Assembly (NCBI GenBank): GCA_902794825.1
Contig: CADBIU010000004.1
Coordinates: 1-62,973 of the forward strand
Reading direction: 5' to 3'
DNA length: 62,973 nt
Origin: an uncultured Lachnospiraceae bacterium
GTDB taxonomy: Bacteria; Bacillota; Clostridia; Lachnospirales; Lachnospiraceae
Positions within the stretch are counted from its first letter, which is position 1. Every line of letters starts with the position of its first letter. The translations under genes and the position numbers were made by a program. Below, in pieces: positions 54,946 to 62,973 of this stretch. Below the pieces are notes generated by a model. The model saw only the letters and a list, made by a program, of their open reading frames with translations, ran no database searches and had not been told where the DNA came from.

Positions 54946-55326
54946 TCATTTCATGAAACGGTCGATCGCTTCGTTCATTTTGTCGATCGATGTCTGGTCA
55001 TTCTCCCTGACAGCTTCCACAATACAGTGTTCCATGTGCTGCTTCAGGATCAGCTTTCCCGTATTGTTGATCTCTGACTTAACCGCGGAGAGCTGGATCA
55101 GTACATCAGCGCAGTCCTCTCCGTCCTCCACCATTCGCCGGACCTTGTCCAGGTGCCCGATGGACCTCTTGAGGCGGTTGACGATCGCCCGGACCTGCTG
55201 CGGATCATGGGTGTGGCTGTGATTGTGATGGTGTTCTCCCTCACCGCTGTGGACGTGCGCATCCTCATGGTCATGGGTATGATAATGGATCCCGTCGTGT
55301 GTGTGAAACTCTCCTGATTGATTCAT
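54946..55326 (-). CDS. CsoR/RcnR-family metal-sensing repressor with His-rich N-terminus
   Basis: The 126-residue protein has the all-helical CsoR fold from about residue 43 (QQVRAIVNRLKRSIGHLDKV). The metal-site pattern Cys-25-His-4-Cys (EDC, KQH, EHC) fits Cu(I)-sensing CsoR and also Ni-sensing InrS. The first 41 residues hold 14 His, which suggests extra Ni, Zn or Cu binding. It lies between a MATE exporter gene and an AGE gene with 18-base gaps, so it may repress this operon when metal-free. Confidence 0.9.
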   Translation of the reverse strand: MNQSGEFHTHDGIHYHTHDHEDAHVHSGEGEHHHNHSHTHDPQQVRAIVNRLKRSIGHLDKVRRMVEDGEDCADVLIQLSAVKSEINNTGKLILKQHMEHCIVEAVRENDQTSIDKMNEAIDRFMK

Positions 55327-55344
55327 TGTGTTCCCCTCGTTTAA

Positions 55345-56700
55345 CTATATTTTGACCGGCTCCCCTGTCTTAATTATATCCCTGACAAGCTTTTTGTACA
55401 GGAACAGACAGATTATTGATGACAGGAGCGATCCCATCGGCGCCGCGAGTCCCATCGGATAGAGGGTCTGCGGATAGAGGACAGAAGCGAGGTAGGCCCC
55501 GGGGATCCTGACCAGCGCGATGGAGATGATGTTATGGATAAATGAATACTGTGACTTTCCGTAAGCGCTGAAGTAGCCGCTGAAACAGAACTGTATACCT
55601 GCGATCGCGCAGTCCAGCGAATAGGAGCGAAGATACTGCCCGCCGAGCCTGACAACTTTGGGCTCCTCCACCACAAAGCGGCCTACTATGCCCTCTGCGG
55701 CGAACTGGCAGATCACAAAGATGACCAGCCCTACTGACACACAGACCATAATGCCGTATCGCAGGGCCCGCCGTCCTCTCTCGTGAAGACCTGCGCCGGC
55801 GTTCTGCGCAGTCACTGCCGAAACAGTGGAGAGCATCGAAGACGGCACCAGGAAGAGGAAACTGATGATCTTCTCCACGATCCCGACCGCTGCCGCCACA
55901 TTGACGCCGCGGCTGTTCGCGATCGCCGTGATGACAAGGAAAGAGACCTGGATCAGGCCTTCCTGAAAGGCCACAGGGACGCCGATCCCCAGAAGCTGCC
56001 CCATATACTGTCCGTCAGGAACGAAGTCTTTGCGGGTGACCCCCATCTCGTCCCTGCCCCTTAACAAAAACAGGAGCGCAATGGCCACGGAAAAGGCCTG
56101 GGATCCCACTGTCGCGATCGCCGCGCCTGCCGCGCCCATACCCATGGGCCCGATCAAAATATAGTCAAATCCCACGTTGATCAGCCCCGCTACGGCGACG
56201 AACATCATCGGGCTCTTCGTATCGCCAAGCCCCCTGAAAATGCTGCTCACCACATTGTAGGCGGTGATAAAGGGCACGCCTATAAAACAGATGACCAGGT
56301 AGCGCCTCGCCTGAACCATTGCCTCTGCGGGCACTGCCAGTAGTTTTAATATAAAGCCTGTGCACAGAAGCAGCACGACCGTCAGCACAGCGGCGAAAAT
56401 ACTGAAGAGCACCACCGAGTTTCCTATAAAGCCTGCCGCCTGTTTCTTAGAGCCCGCGCCCACCGATCTGCTGATGCATACAGTAGTGCCCATGGCAAGT
56501 CCCACGATCACCACAGTCAGCATGTGCATGACCTGGCTGCCCACCGCTACTGCAGATACTGCTGCCGCCCCGTTGAACTGCCCCGTAATAAACAGGTCTG
56601 CCATTCCGTAGAAGGTCTGAAGAAAGCAAGCCACAAGATAGGGTACGGCAAACTGCATCATCTTTCCGAACAGGTTTCCCCGCGTCAAATCCTTTTGCAT
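55345..56700 (-). CDS. MATE-family multidrug/cation-coupled exporter
   Basis: A 451-residue membrane protein with 12 transmembrane helices and the MATE pattern of two homologous halves: MQFAVPYLVACFLQTFYGMA, GNSVVLFSIFAAVLTVVLLL, MFVAVAGLINVGFDYILIGP. It uses a Na+ or H+ gradient to expel compounds; the substrate is unknown. AAAGGA precedes the ATG. First in the apparent operon of eight genes; a candidate promoter overlaps the terminator of the preceding gene. Confidence 0.93.
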   Translation of the reverse strand: MQKDLTRGNLFGKMMQFAVPYLVACFLQTFYGMADLFITGQFNGAAAVSAVAVGSQVMHMLTVVIVGLAMGTTVCISRSVGAGSKKQAAGFIGNSVVLFSIFAAVLTVVLLLCTGFILKLLAVPAEAMVQARRYLVICFIGVPFITAYNVVSSIFRGLGDTKSPMMFVAVAGLINVGFDYILIGPMGMGAAGAAIATVGSQAFSVAIALLFLLRGRDEMGVTRKDFVPDGQYMGQLLGIGVPVAFQEGLIQVSFLVITAIANSRGVNVAAAVGIVEKIISFLFLVPSSMLSTVSAVTAQNAGAGLHERGRRALRYGIMVCVSVGLVIFVICQFAAEGIVGRFVVEEPKVVRLGGQYLRSYSLDCAIAGIQFCFSGYFSAYGKSQYSFIHNIISIALVRIPGAYLASVLYPQTLYPMGLAAPMGSLLSSIICLFLYKKLVRDIIKTGEPVKI

Positions 56701-56720
56701 AGAGTCCTTTCTGCGTCTGT

Positions 56721-56749
56721 ACTATAATTTCAAAAAATCCACCTTCCAA
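56721..56749 (-). promoter_or_regulatory. Possible promoter of the MATE-to-rhomboid operon
   Basis: TTGGAA (56744-56749) and TATAGT (56721-56726) are 17 bases apart on the minus strand, and the boxes overlap the terminator of the L,D-transpeptidase gene. Predicted start is about 15 bases before the MATE start codon. Confidence 0.5.
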
Positions 56750-56775
56750 ATGGAAATAATCCTCTGAAAGGTGGA
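56738..56775 (-). terminator. Terminator after the L,D-transpeptidase gene
   Basis: TCCACCTT and AAGGTGGA pair around a 22-base loop with further internal pairing, followed by TTTTTTG on the minus strand. It ends the transpeptidase transcript 18 bases after its stop. Confidence 0.75.
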
Positions 56776-56792
56776 CTCTTTGGTTTTCTTGA

Positions 56793-58583
56793 TCAGTAGT
56801 AAACGATCACCGGCATTCCCTTGCTCACATATCCGTAGAATTTGGGCGTGATGGAAGGCGGAAGGTTGATACAGCCGTGCGATCCGTCGGACTTGTAAAT
56901 GCTGCCGCCGAAACGTGATCTCCAGCTCGCGTCGTGGAAGCCGCAGCCGCCGTAGAACGGCATCCAGTAATTTACGTGAGAGATGTAGGAATACTGGCCG
57001 TTTGCCAGCTGCTGTCCCTTGAGGTCCACATCCGTGTCTTTGTACAGGATCTGGAAGACGCCGGTAGGCGTTCCGCGTCCAAGACTTGTATTGCCCGAAA
57101 CACAGTCGGTCTCACAGACCATTGTGCCGTCCACATAGATCCATACGTGCTGCGAGGACAGATTAGCCTCGATATAGGTGCCGCCGAGTCCGCTGCCGTG
57201 ATTAAACTGAACGCTGTAAAAATAGGGTTCGCGCTCGTCAGTCTCTCCGTCCCAGAGAAGGTCCCATACTTCTTCTCTTTCCTTGACTTTGTTGACGGAA
57301 TAGCCGTAATCGCCCCCGCTGATGGTGATGGTTCCGTTGTTCGTAGTATGGAAGTCCCAGTCCTTGCCGACGGTATTGACATTCCTCGCCAGTTCATCGA
57401 CCCAGAACTCGATATTCTCTTCCCAGAGATCTTCGTCTCTATAATACTCACCGTTTTCATCCCGGGACAGCCAGTTTACAGTAGTGTTCTTATCCACTGT
57501 GATCGACTCTCCGTCAGGGGTGTTCCATGTGATGCTGCCGGCGAGCATGTGGTTATAGCTGTCGCACTTCTCGACGATATCCGCGTCCTGCGCGCGGACT
57601 GAAGGTACTTTGTATGAACCTTCAAGGTCTGCCACCACAATATCCCTCTGCTCTTTGCTGACAGCTTCCTGCGCGGCGTTCTGCACGATCCCCACGTCCA
57701 CAAGGTTGCCTTCCACTTCGGGAATGATCGTGAATGTAGTCTGCTGCAGTTCGATATAGGCGTCCTTGGGTGCGACCATATGGTCCTCCTGAAGTTCAGG
57801 GAGGGCCGCGACCGCCGCCTTGAGCCTGTTGGGATCAAAAGTGGTGTGCTGCTCTACCTCTCCGTCCGTGCGTCTGAAGAAGCACCTGAACCATTCTTTG
57901 TGGTCCTGGGACTGCAGGATCCGGTCAACGCTTCCGTCGGGCTTTACTTTGAATCCGATCGCGTCGCCGTCTATCACTTCAACCTCTCCGTCGCGGAACG
58001 TGATCTTCAGTTCATACCCCTCCGCCTCTTTGGACAGGATCTTTTCCACCTCCGGCGCTGTCATATTGCTGACATCCATGCCGTTGATATATGTGTTCTC
58101 CAGAAAATGCGTCTGGGAATAGGTATATCCGTAATAGTAACAGAATGCGATAAGGAGCAGCAGAAGGAAGATCCAGAGCAGCGCTCTGCTCTTTCTCCTC
58201 GGCTTCTTCTCCTCATAATCGTCCTCCTCGGGTTCGACCACTGCGACCGGCGCAGGTTTCTCTTCCGGTACCACCGCAGGCTCTTCAAAAGCGCTCTCGT
58301 CCGGCACGACCGCAGGTACCTCGAAAGAGTCCACAACCGGTTCGACCATAGGCTCCTCAGAAGCATTTTCGTCCGGCACGGCTACAGGCTCGAACACACG
58401 GGTCTCCCCGAGATCAGGAGTCTCCTCTGCAGGCACTTCCTCCGCAGGCGTTCCCTCAACAGGTACTTCCTCCGCAGGAGCCTCCTCTGCAGGCACTTCC
58501 TCTACAGGAGTCTGCTCCGCAGGCTCCGCCGCAGTTTCCTGTTCCGTCTCAGATTTCTTCTTTTTCCAAAAGAATATTGACAT
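56793..58583 (-). CDS. L,D-transpeptidase (YkuD) with PG-binding region and Pro/Glu-rich tail
   Basis: The 596-residue protein starts with a cytoplasmic segment of about 130 residues made of Pro/Ala/Glu/Val repeats, then a Lys/Arg patch and one transmembrane helix (about 134-152). Outside are peptidoglycan-binding type 4 domains (about 165-430) and a C-terminal YkuD domain with SDGSHGCINLPPS, carrying the catalytic His and Cys. It forms 3-3 cross-links or attaches proteins to the wall. ATG at 58583 after GGGAG is chosen over 58613. Long acidic cytoplasmic tails of this kind are not typical of the family core. Confidence 0.92.
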   Translation of the reverse strand: MSIFFWKKKKSETEQETAAEPAEQTPVEEVPAEEAPAEEVPVEGTPAEEVPAEETPDLGETRVFEPVAVPDENASEEPMVEPVVDSFEVPAVVPDESAFEEPAVVPEEKPAPVAVVEPEEDDYEEKKPRRKSRALLWIFLLLLLIAFCYYYGYTYSQTHFLENTYINGMDVSNMTAPEVEKILSKEAEGYELKITFRDGEVEVIDGDAIGFKVKPDGSVDRILQSQDHKEWFRCFFRRTDGEVEQHTTFDPNRLKAAVAALPELQEDHMVAPKDAYIELQQTTFTIIPEVEGNLVDVGIVQNAAQEAVSKEQRDIVVADLEGSYKVPSVRAQDADIVEKCDSYNHMLAGSITWNTPDGESITVDKNTTVNWLSRDENGEYYRDEDLWEENIEFWVDELARNVNTVGKDWDFHTTNNGTITISGGDYGYSVNKVKEREEVWDLLWDGETDEREPYFYSVQFNHGSGLGGTYIEANLSSQHVWIYVDGTMVCETDCVSGNTSLGRGTPTGVFQILYKDTDVDLKGQQLANGQYSYISHVNYWMPFYGGCGFHDASWRSRFGGSIYKSDGSHGCINLPPSITPKFYGYVSKGMPVIVYY

Positions 58584-58630
58584 CTGTTTCTCCCATAATG
58601 ATCGTCGGGGCATCTGAGGCTCGAGGCGTA

Positions 58631-59986
58631 TCAGATGATTCCCAGAATAAATACCAGAATTACGATGAGGGGCAGAACATAAGTCACGTAAGGTCTCATC
58701 CAGTTCATGACCTTCAGGCCGCGTCCCTCATCCGCTTCCTTCACGAAGTTTTCCCAACCCCATCCGTATCTTGCTGTGCAGAACAGGACGAAGATGAAAG
58801 CGCCCACGGGCAGAATGTAGTTGCTCACGATCAGGTCCTCAAAATCCAGTACGGAAGAACCTTCTCCCAGCGGCTGCAGGGATGACAATACATTGAATCC
58901 GAGCGCGCAGGGGAGCGATCCGATGAACATCACGATCGTGTTGATAAATCCGGACTTTTTCCTGCTCCAGCCAAACAGGTCCATGCACATGGCCATAATG
59001 TTCTCAAATACAGCCAGCACAGTAGAGAAGGCTGCGAATGTCATAAATACAAAGAACAGACTTCCCCAGAGTCTTCCCAGTGCCATGTGATTGAAAATAT
59101 TGGGAAGCGTGATGAAGATCAGCCCGGGGCCGCTGTCGGGCTGTACGCCGTAAGCGAAACAGGCCGGGAAAATGATCAGTCCTGAGCAGATCGCGACGAA
59201 AGTGTCCAGAATGATGACATTGACGGACTCTCCCATCAGGGTCTGTTCGCGGCCGATATAGCTTCCGAAGATCGCCATAGAGCCGATACCGATACTGAGA
59301 GTGAAGAAAGCCTGGTTCATGGCGCTCACAATAACCTGGAAGATACCGACTTCGCGGGCTCTCTCCATACTGGGAAGGAGATAAAATCTCAGGCCCTCTC
59401 CCGCGCCGGGAAGGAAAATGCTGTTGACCGCAAGGATCACCATGATCACGAGGAGCGCCAGCATCATGACCTTCGTCACTTTCTCAAGACCGTTCTGAAG
59501 TCCCTGGGAATTGACCCAGAATCCCAAAACAACTACGATCGCCATGCAGCCGACCTGAATCAGGGGATTCGCAAGGCCTCCGGTGAACGCTCCGGCCACC
59601 TGGTCCGCGTCGAGATCCTGAAATCTCCCCATGGCTGTCCTGGCAAAATATTGCAGCATCCAGCCCGCGACAGTTGTGTAATACATCATCAGCAGGTAGT
59701 TGCCGATCATACACAGATAGCCGTGCAGGTGCCATTTGGATCCCTTCGGTTCGAGTTCCTGATACATTTTCACAGGACTCTTTCTGGAAGCCCTTCCCAT
59801 CGCGAACTCCATTGTCATTGCCGGAAGGCCCAGAATGATCAGGAAGAACAGATAGATAAGTACGAAGATCCCTCCTCCGCTCTGTCCGCACAGATACGGA
59901 AATTTCCAGACATTACCGATCCCGATCGCGCATCCTGCGCTGATCAGGATAAACCCTAAACGACTGCCAAGACTTTCTCGCTGCAT
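58631..59986 (-). CDS. Neurotransmitter:sodium symporter (NSS) family transporter
   Basis: The 451-residue protein has 11 or 12 transmembrane helices in a LeuT-like fold. The N-terminal helix has the signature SRLGFILISAGCAIGIGNVW followed by KFPYLCGQSGGG, including the Na+ and substrate-site Gly and Ala residues. Bacterial members carry amino acids such as Trp, Tyr or Leu with Na+. It follows a small membrane protein gene and precedes the transpeptidase gene by 47 bases. Confidence 0.93.
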   Translation of the reverse strand: MQRESLGSRLGFILISAGCAIGIGNVWKFPYLCGQSGGGIFVLIYLFFLIILGLPAMTMEFAMGRASRKSPVKMYQELEPKGSKWHLHGYLCMIGNYLLMMYYTTVAGWMLQYFARTAMGRFQDLDADQVAGAFTGGLANPLIQVGCMAIVVVLGFWVNSQGLQNGLEKVTKVMMLALLVIMVILAVNSIFLPGAGEGLRFYLLPSMERAREVGIFQVIVSAMNQAFFTLSIGIGSMAIFGSYIGREQTLMGESVNVIILDTFVAICSGLIIFPACFAYGVQPDSGPGLIFITLPNIFNHMALGRLWGSLFFVFMTFAAFSTVLAVFENIMAMCMDLFGWSRKKSGFINTIVMFIGSLPCALGFNVLSSLQPLGEGSSVLDFEDLIVSNYILPVGAFIFVLFCTARYGWGWENFVKEADEGRGLKVMNWMRPYVTYVLPLIVILVFILGII

Positions 59987-60058
59987 ATTGTTTGTTGCTC
60001 TCCTTAACTAAGTTTCTTTTTATTGAGCCTGTCATCTATAGGCTCTGCACTGCGGCTG

Positions 60059-60430
60059 TTATTGCGCAGGTGCTTCCGCAGCTTCCTCCGCAGGCGCTTC
60101 CGCGGGTGTCTCCGCTGGTGTTTCGGCTGCTCCCTCTGCAGCTCCCTCTGCAGGCGCTTCCGCAGGTGCCTCGGCCGCGCCCTCTGCCGGCGTCTCCGCA
60201 GGCGCTGCCGTATCAGCCGTCACAGCTGCCGCGTCCGCGGGCTTGCCGCCGTTCCGGGCGTTGCGAAGCTGGAACACATACACGATGCAGAGAATCACGA
60301 TCAGCGCCATGATCACAAGATAAACCATTGCTTTGTTACTGAGTCCGCTCTGCTCCGGATACGCGTTATCAGTTCCCGAACTCCGACTCTTCCGGAAAAA
60401 ACCGGCTCCGGCGCCTTCCCGATCTATCAT
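60059..60430 (-). CDS. Small membrane protein with Ala/Pro/Glu repeat tail
   Basis: The 123-residue protein has one transmembrane helix (about residues 33-53), a basic stop-transfer RNARNGGK, and a tail of about 55 residues made of PAE/APAEG repeats. No family is recognised. AAAGAGGG precedes the ATG. It lies between hslO and the NSS gene. It may be an accessory subunit of the transporter, but nothing in the sequence proves this. Confidence 0.65.
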   Translation of the reverse strand: MIDREGAGAGFFRKSRSSGTDNAYPEQSGLSNKAMVYLVIMALIVILCIVYVFQLRNARNGGKPADAAAVTADTAAPAETPAEGAAEAPAEAPAEGAAEGAAETPAETPAEAPAEEAAEAPAQ

Positions 60431-60519
60431 CTTATTTGTCCCTCTTTCTCTTTATACTTTGCGCGGAGCAGTTGTTACCGCTCCCTTAATCCAGTATTGT
60501 AACATGAACCGGACAATTC

Positions 60520-61416
60520 TCACGAATTTTTTTCAGTTTTTGCGGTTTTAGACAATACAGCCCGCAGTTCTTCCGGAGAAAAACTGTATTTTTTGCCGCA
60601 GAACTGGCATTTGATCTCCACCGGTTCCCCGTCGTCGACGATCTTCTGCACTTCGTCGCGGCCAAGGAGCACCAGGGCTCTCTCATATCTGTCCTTGCCG
60701 CAGTTGCACCTGAATTCCACCGGATTCTTTTCAGTGACGACAGGATTTAGTCCTGCCAGGACCTTTTCCAGCATCTGTTCGGGAGTATCCCCCGCTGACA
60801 GCATCTTCGTCACGGCGTCGATCCCGCGCAGGTTCTTCTCCAGCGCCGAGATCGTCTCCTCCTCGGCGAAAGGCATCAGCTGGACAATGAAACCGCCCGC
60901 CTGCAGTATCTTCTTCTCCCTTCTGTTCACAAGAACGCCCAGTCCTACGGAAGAAGGAATCTGCTCGGAAGCCGCGTAATAATATGTGATATCTTCCGCG
61001 ATCTCGCCGGTCTGAATAGCCGTCTGTCCCACATAAGGATCTTTCATTCCCATATCCCTGATCACTGTGAGGGTCCCGCGCCCGACAGCGCCGCCCACAT
61101 TCAGGTGCCCGTTGGAATGATTGGGGAGATCCACCGCGGGATTCTGCACATATCCCTTGACTCCTCCGTGGTTGTCCGCTGTCACGAGGATTCCCCCGAT
61201 GGGGCCGTCCCCGTCGATCTTAAGAGTCAGAAGGTCCTGGGGACCTTTGAGCATATCCGCCATCATCAATGCGGCCGACATCGTCCGTCCCAGTGCCGCG
61301 GCGGCTACGGGAGAAAGGTCATGCGCCTCTCTTGCATACTCCACAAGGTCTCTTGACGTGACCGCAAACGCCCGGATCTGAGCATCCGCGGCAGTCGCTC
61401 TTATCATATAGTCCAT
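60520..61416 (-). CDS. hslO: Redox-regulated chaperone Hsp33
   Basis: Hsp33 is a cytoplasmic holdase switched on when oxidation releases zinc from its C-terminal cysteines. The 298-residue protein has the family start MDYMIRATAADAQIRAFA, the segment GPIGGILVTADNHGGVKGYV, and the zinc-binding CNC plus CQFC near residues 240-275. Length is normal. It starts ten bases after the glycosyltransferase stop, so both are probably cotranscribed. Confidence 0.97.
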   Translation of the reverse strand: MDYMIRATAADAQIRAFAVTSRDLVEYAREAHDLSPVAAAALGRTMSAALMMADMLKGPQDLLTLKIDGDGPIGGILVTADNHGGVKGYVQNPAVDLPNHSNGHLNVGGAVGRGTLTVIRDMGMKDPYVGQTAIQTGEIAEDITYYYAASEQIPSSVGLGVLVNRREKKILQAGGFIVQLMPFAEEETISALEKNLRGIDAVTKMLSAGDTPEQMLEKVLAGLNPVVTEKNPVEFRCNCGKDRYERALVLLGRDEVQKIVDDGEPVEIKCQFCGKKYSFSPEELRAVLSKTAKTEKNS

Positions 61417-61426
61417 ATCGATCAGA

Positions 61427-62428
61427 TCACTCCTTTATCTCTCCCGGGGCGGAGGAATTGTCCTCCTCCTCTTTTTTGTCCCAGGTTCTGTCACTGATAA
61501 TAAATCTTGGCCTGTGTTTGGCCTCCATGTAGGTCTTGCCCACATATTCGCCGATCACGCCCAGGCTCAGAAGCTGAATGCCGCCAAGGAAGCAGATGAT
61601 GCAGGTCATGCTGGCCCAGCCGGCCACCGTATTCCCCAGAATGTGGGCGATGAGCGACCATAAAACTCCCAGGAAACTGATCAGGGCGACGAAGATCCCG
61701 ATTCCCGTGATCAGATGGATGGGCTTTATGCTCAGGCTCGTGATCCCGTCAAAAGCGAGCGCAATCATCTTGGTGAGCGGGTAATGGCTCTCTCCCGCCA
61801 TCCTCTCTTTTCTGCTGTAATAGACGCTTGTACTCTTAAATCCGACCAGGGGGAACATGCCCCTCAGATACAGGTTGACTTCCTGGAAATTCGCGAATTC
61901 CTTAAGGACCCTCGAGGACACAAGACGGTAGTCGGCGTGGTTATATACCACCTCCGCGCCCAGGCTTCCGAGCACCTTGTAGTATCCCTGCGCCGTCGTC
62001 CTCTTAAACCACGTGTCCGTGTCTCTGTCGGATCTGACTCCATACACGATCTCGCAGCCGTCCAGGTAGCGGTCCACCATCTCATCCATGGCGTTCAGGT
62101 CATCCTGTCCGTCGCAGTCGATGGTGATCGTTATATCGCAGCGGTCCGCAGCTTCCATCATGCCGGCAACCAGCGCGTTCTGGTGTCCCCTGTTCCGGCT
62201 CTGGCTGATCCCCAGGAATCTGGAGTCCTTGTCCGCCAGGCCGCAGATTATCTCCCAGGTGCGGTCCTTCGATCCGTCATTGACAAAGAGGATCCTGCTC
62301 CCGGCGTCTACCCGCCCGCTCCCGACGAGAAACTGCAGTTTGTCAAGAAACATAGGCGCTGTGACCGGCAGTACCTCCTGCTCGTTATAGCATGGAATTA
62401 TGATCCATAAAACTGGCTTGGTGTTCAA
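61427..62428 (-). CDS. GT2 family glycosyltransferase (GtrB/DPM1-like) with C-terminal membrane helices
   Basis: The 333-residue protein is of the bactoprenol glucosyltransferase type: IIPCYNEQEVLP, FVNDGSKDRTWEI, ITIDCDGQDDLNAMDEMVDR (metal-binding Asp), and two C-terminal transmembrane helices (about residues 245-300). Such enzymes transfer sugar from a nucleotide donor to polyprenyl phosphate at the inner membrane face. The best start is TTG at 62428 after AGAGAGG; upstream codons in this frame overlap the gene before it and look like shadow. It follows a GH13 gene. Confidence 0.9.
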   Translation of the reverse strand: MNTKPVLWIIIPCYNEQEVLPVTAPMFLDKLQFLVGSGRVDAGSRILFVNDGSKDRTWEIICGLADKDSRFLGISQSRNRGHQNALVAGMMEAADRCDITITIDCDGQDDLNAMDEMVDRYLDGCEIVYGVRSDRDTDTWFKRTTAQGYYKVLGSLGAEVVYNHADYRLVSSRVLKEFANFQEVNLYLRGMFPLVGFKSTSVYYSRKERMAGESHYPLTKMIALAFDGITSLSIKPIHLITGIGIFVALISFLGVLWSLIAHILGNTVAGWASMTCIICFLGGIQLLSLGVIGEYVGKTYMEAKHRPRFIISDRTWDKKEEEDNSSAPGEIKE

Positions 62429-62492
62429 AATAGTGATTACCTCTCTATTGCTGTCTATACTGTATGCTTCGCCTGCCCGGCGCCGCCCGGGC

Positions 62493-62973
62493 TCACGCCT
62501 CGAGAAGGACCGCCGCTGCCGCAAATCCCGCAAGATGCAGCCTGCCGTCCTCGGCATAAGCTTCTTTGCCGTTATCAAGAAGGATCTTTCCGCCCATAAA
62601 AGCGGTTCCATCTGCCATAAGCGGCAGCTGCAGCGATACATCCTGCGCGCCAAAATTGCCCGCGACCAGGATCGTCTGCTCCGCGCTCTTTCTCAGATAA
62701 GCGATCACGTTGTGGCCGCAGTCTTCCACGGGCACGAAGTCGCCGTAAACAAAAGTATCTTTATAAGCCGGGTCCTTGCGCAGTGCGATCAGCTTCTTGT
62801 AGAAAGACAGGACGGAATCCTCCCGCCCCAGCTGCTCCTGCACGTTGATCTGTGTATAATTGGGATTCTCCTTAAGCCAGGGATCTCCTGTCGTAAAGCC
62901 CGCGTGCTCCTCATCGCTCCACTGCATGGGTGTGCGAGCGTTGTCTCTGCTGTGGAAGGTGATCGTCTCCAGC
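62493..62973 (-). CDS. GH13 alpha-glucosidase, C-terminal part (5' end missing)
   Basis: The frame enters from the right window edge. It reads TITFHSRDNARTPMQWSDEE, then AGFTTGDPWLKENPNY, typical of oligo-1,6-glucosidase/alpha-glucosidase (GH13), and closes with a beta domain (GNFGAQDVSLQLPLMADGTA). About 160 residues are present out of a usual 540-560, so the catalytic Asp and Glu lie outside. It cleaves alpha-linked glucose oligosaccharides in the cytoplasm. It stops 64 bases before the glycosyltransferase start. Confidence 0.92.
   Translation of the reverse strand, partial: LETITFHSRDNARTPMQWSDEEHAGFTTGDPWLKENPNYTQINVQEQLGREDSVLSFYKKLIALRKDPAYKDTFVYGDFVPVEDCGHNVIAYLRKSAEQTILVAGNFGAQDVSLQLPLMADGTAFMGGKILLDNGKEAYAEDGRLHLAGFAAAAVLLEA

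Overview
The window looks like a chromosome segment from an anaerobic Firmicute of class Clostridia, probably Lachnospiraceae or a close relative. This is judged from ribosomal protein sequence style, moderate to high GC, strong AGGAGG ribosome binding sites, the Ech-type [NiFe] hydrogenase, NiaR and a CBS-PPase. No tRNA, rRNA, insertion sequence, prophage or CRISPR array was seen. Nearly all genes lie on the minus strand. The plus-strand exceptions are niaR with its transporter, the HTH/YhaO/YhaN-like trio, and a DUF4317 gene.

Region 1 (1-17.3 kb) is the rpmG-secE-nusG-rplK-rplA-capA-rplJ-rplL-rpoB-rpoC-rpsL-rpsG-fusA-tuf cluster, read right to left; tuf is cut by the window edge. Promoters with good -35/-10 boxes are visible before rpmG, rplJ (with an L10 leader and terminator-like attenuator), rpoB, rpsL and tuf. 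A CapA-type secreted metallophosphatase gene interrupts the cluster, and NusG carries an unusual N-terminal extension of about 85 residues.

Region 2 (17.3-30.5 kb) is mixed. It holds UDP-galactopyranose mutase with a small XRE regulator, a substrate-binding lipoprotein followed by a two-component system, and NiaR next to an EIIC-like membrane transporter whose promoter carries a probable NiaR operator. It also holds a CBS-PPase, a VanY-like carboxypeptidase, an Fe-S aldo/keto reductase, a Nudix hydrolase and a membrane-anchored acylphosphatase.

Region 3 (30.6-36.6 kb) has a WYL-domain regulator divergent from a three-gene unit: an unknown HTH protein, a YhaO/SbcD-like nuclease and a membrane-inserted YhaN/SbcC-like ATPase. 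Consensus promoters and two strong palindromes sit between them. This is the best candidate for an under-described system.

Region 4 (36.6-45.5 kb) is one transcription unit, echABCDEF-hypCDE plus a Nudix ADP-sugar pyrophosphatase. It encodes a ferredoxin-linked, energy-converting [NiFe] hydrogenase and part of its maturation set. hypA lies just upstream behind its own terminator; hypB and hypF are not in the window.

Region 5 (45.5-62.97 kb) contains a CAP-domain secreted protein, an S1 RNA-binding protein and a DUF4317 protein. An apparent eight-gene operon follows (MATE exporter, His-rich CsoR-type repressor, AGE-family epimerase, D,D-carboxypeptidase, SGNH esterase, small membrane protein, ROK/hexokinase-like protein, rhomboid). 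Then come an L,D-transpeptidase, an NSS transporter, a small membrane protein, Hsp33, a GT2 glycosyltransferase and the 3' end of a GH13 alpha-glucosidase. All assignments come from reading translated sequence and motifs; no database search was run.
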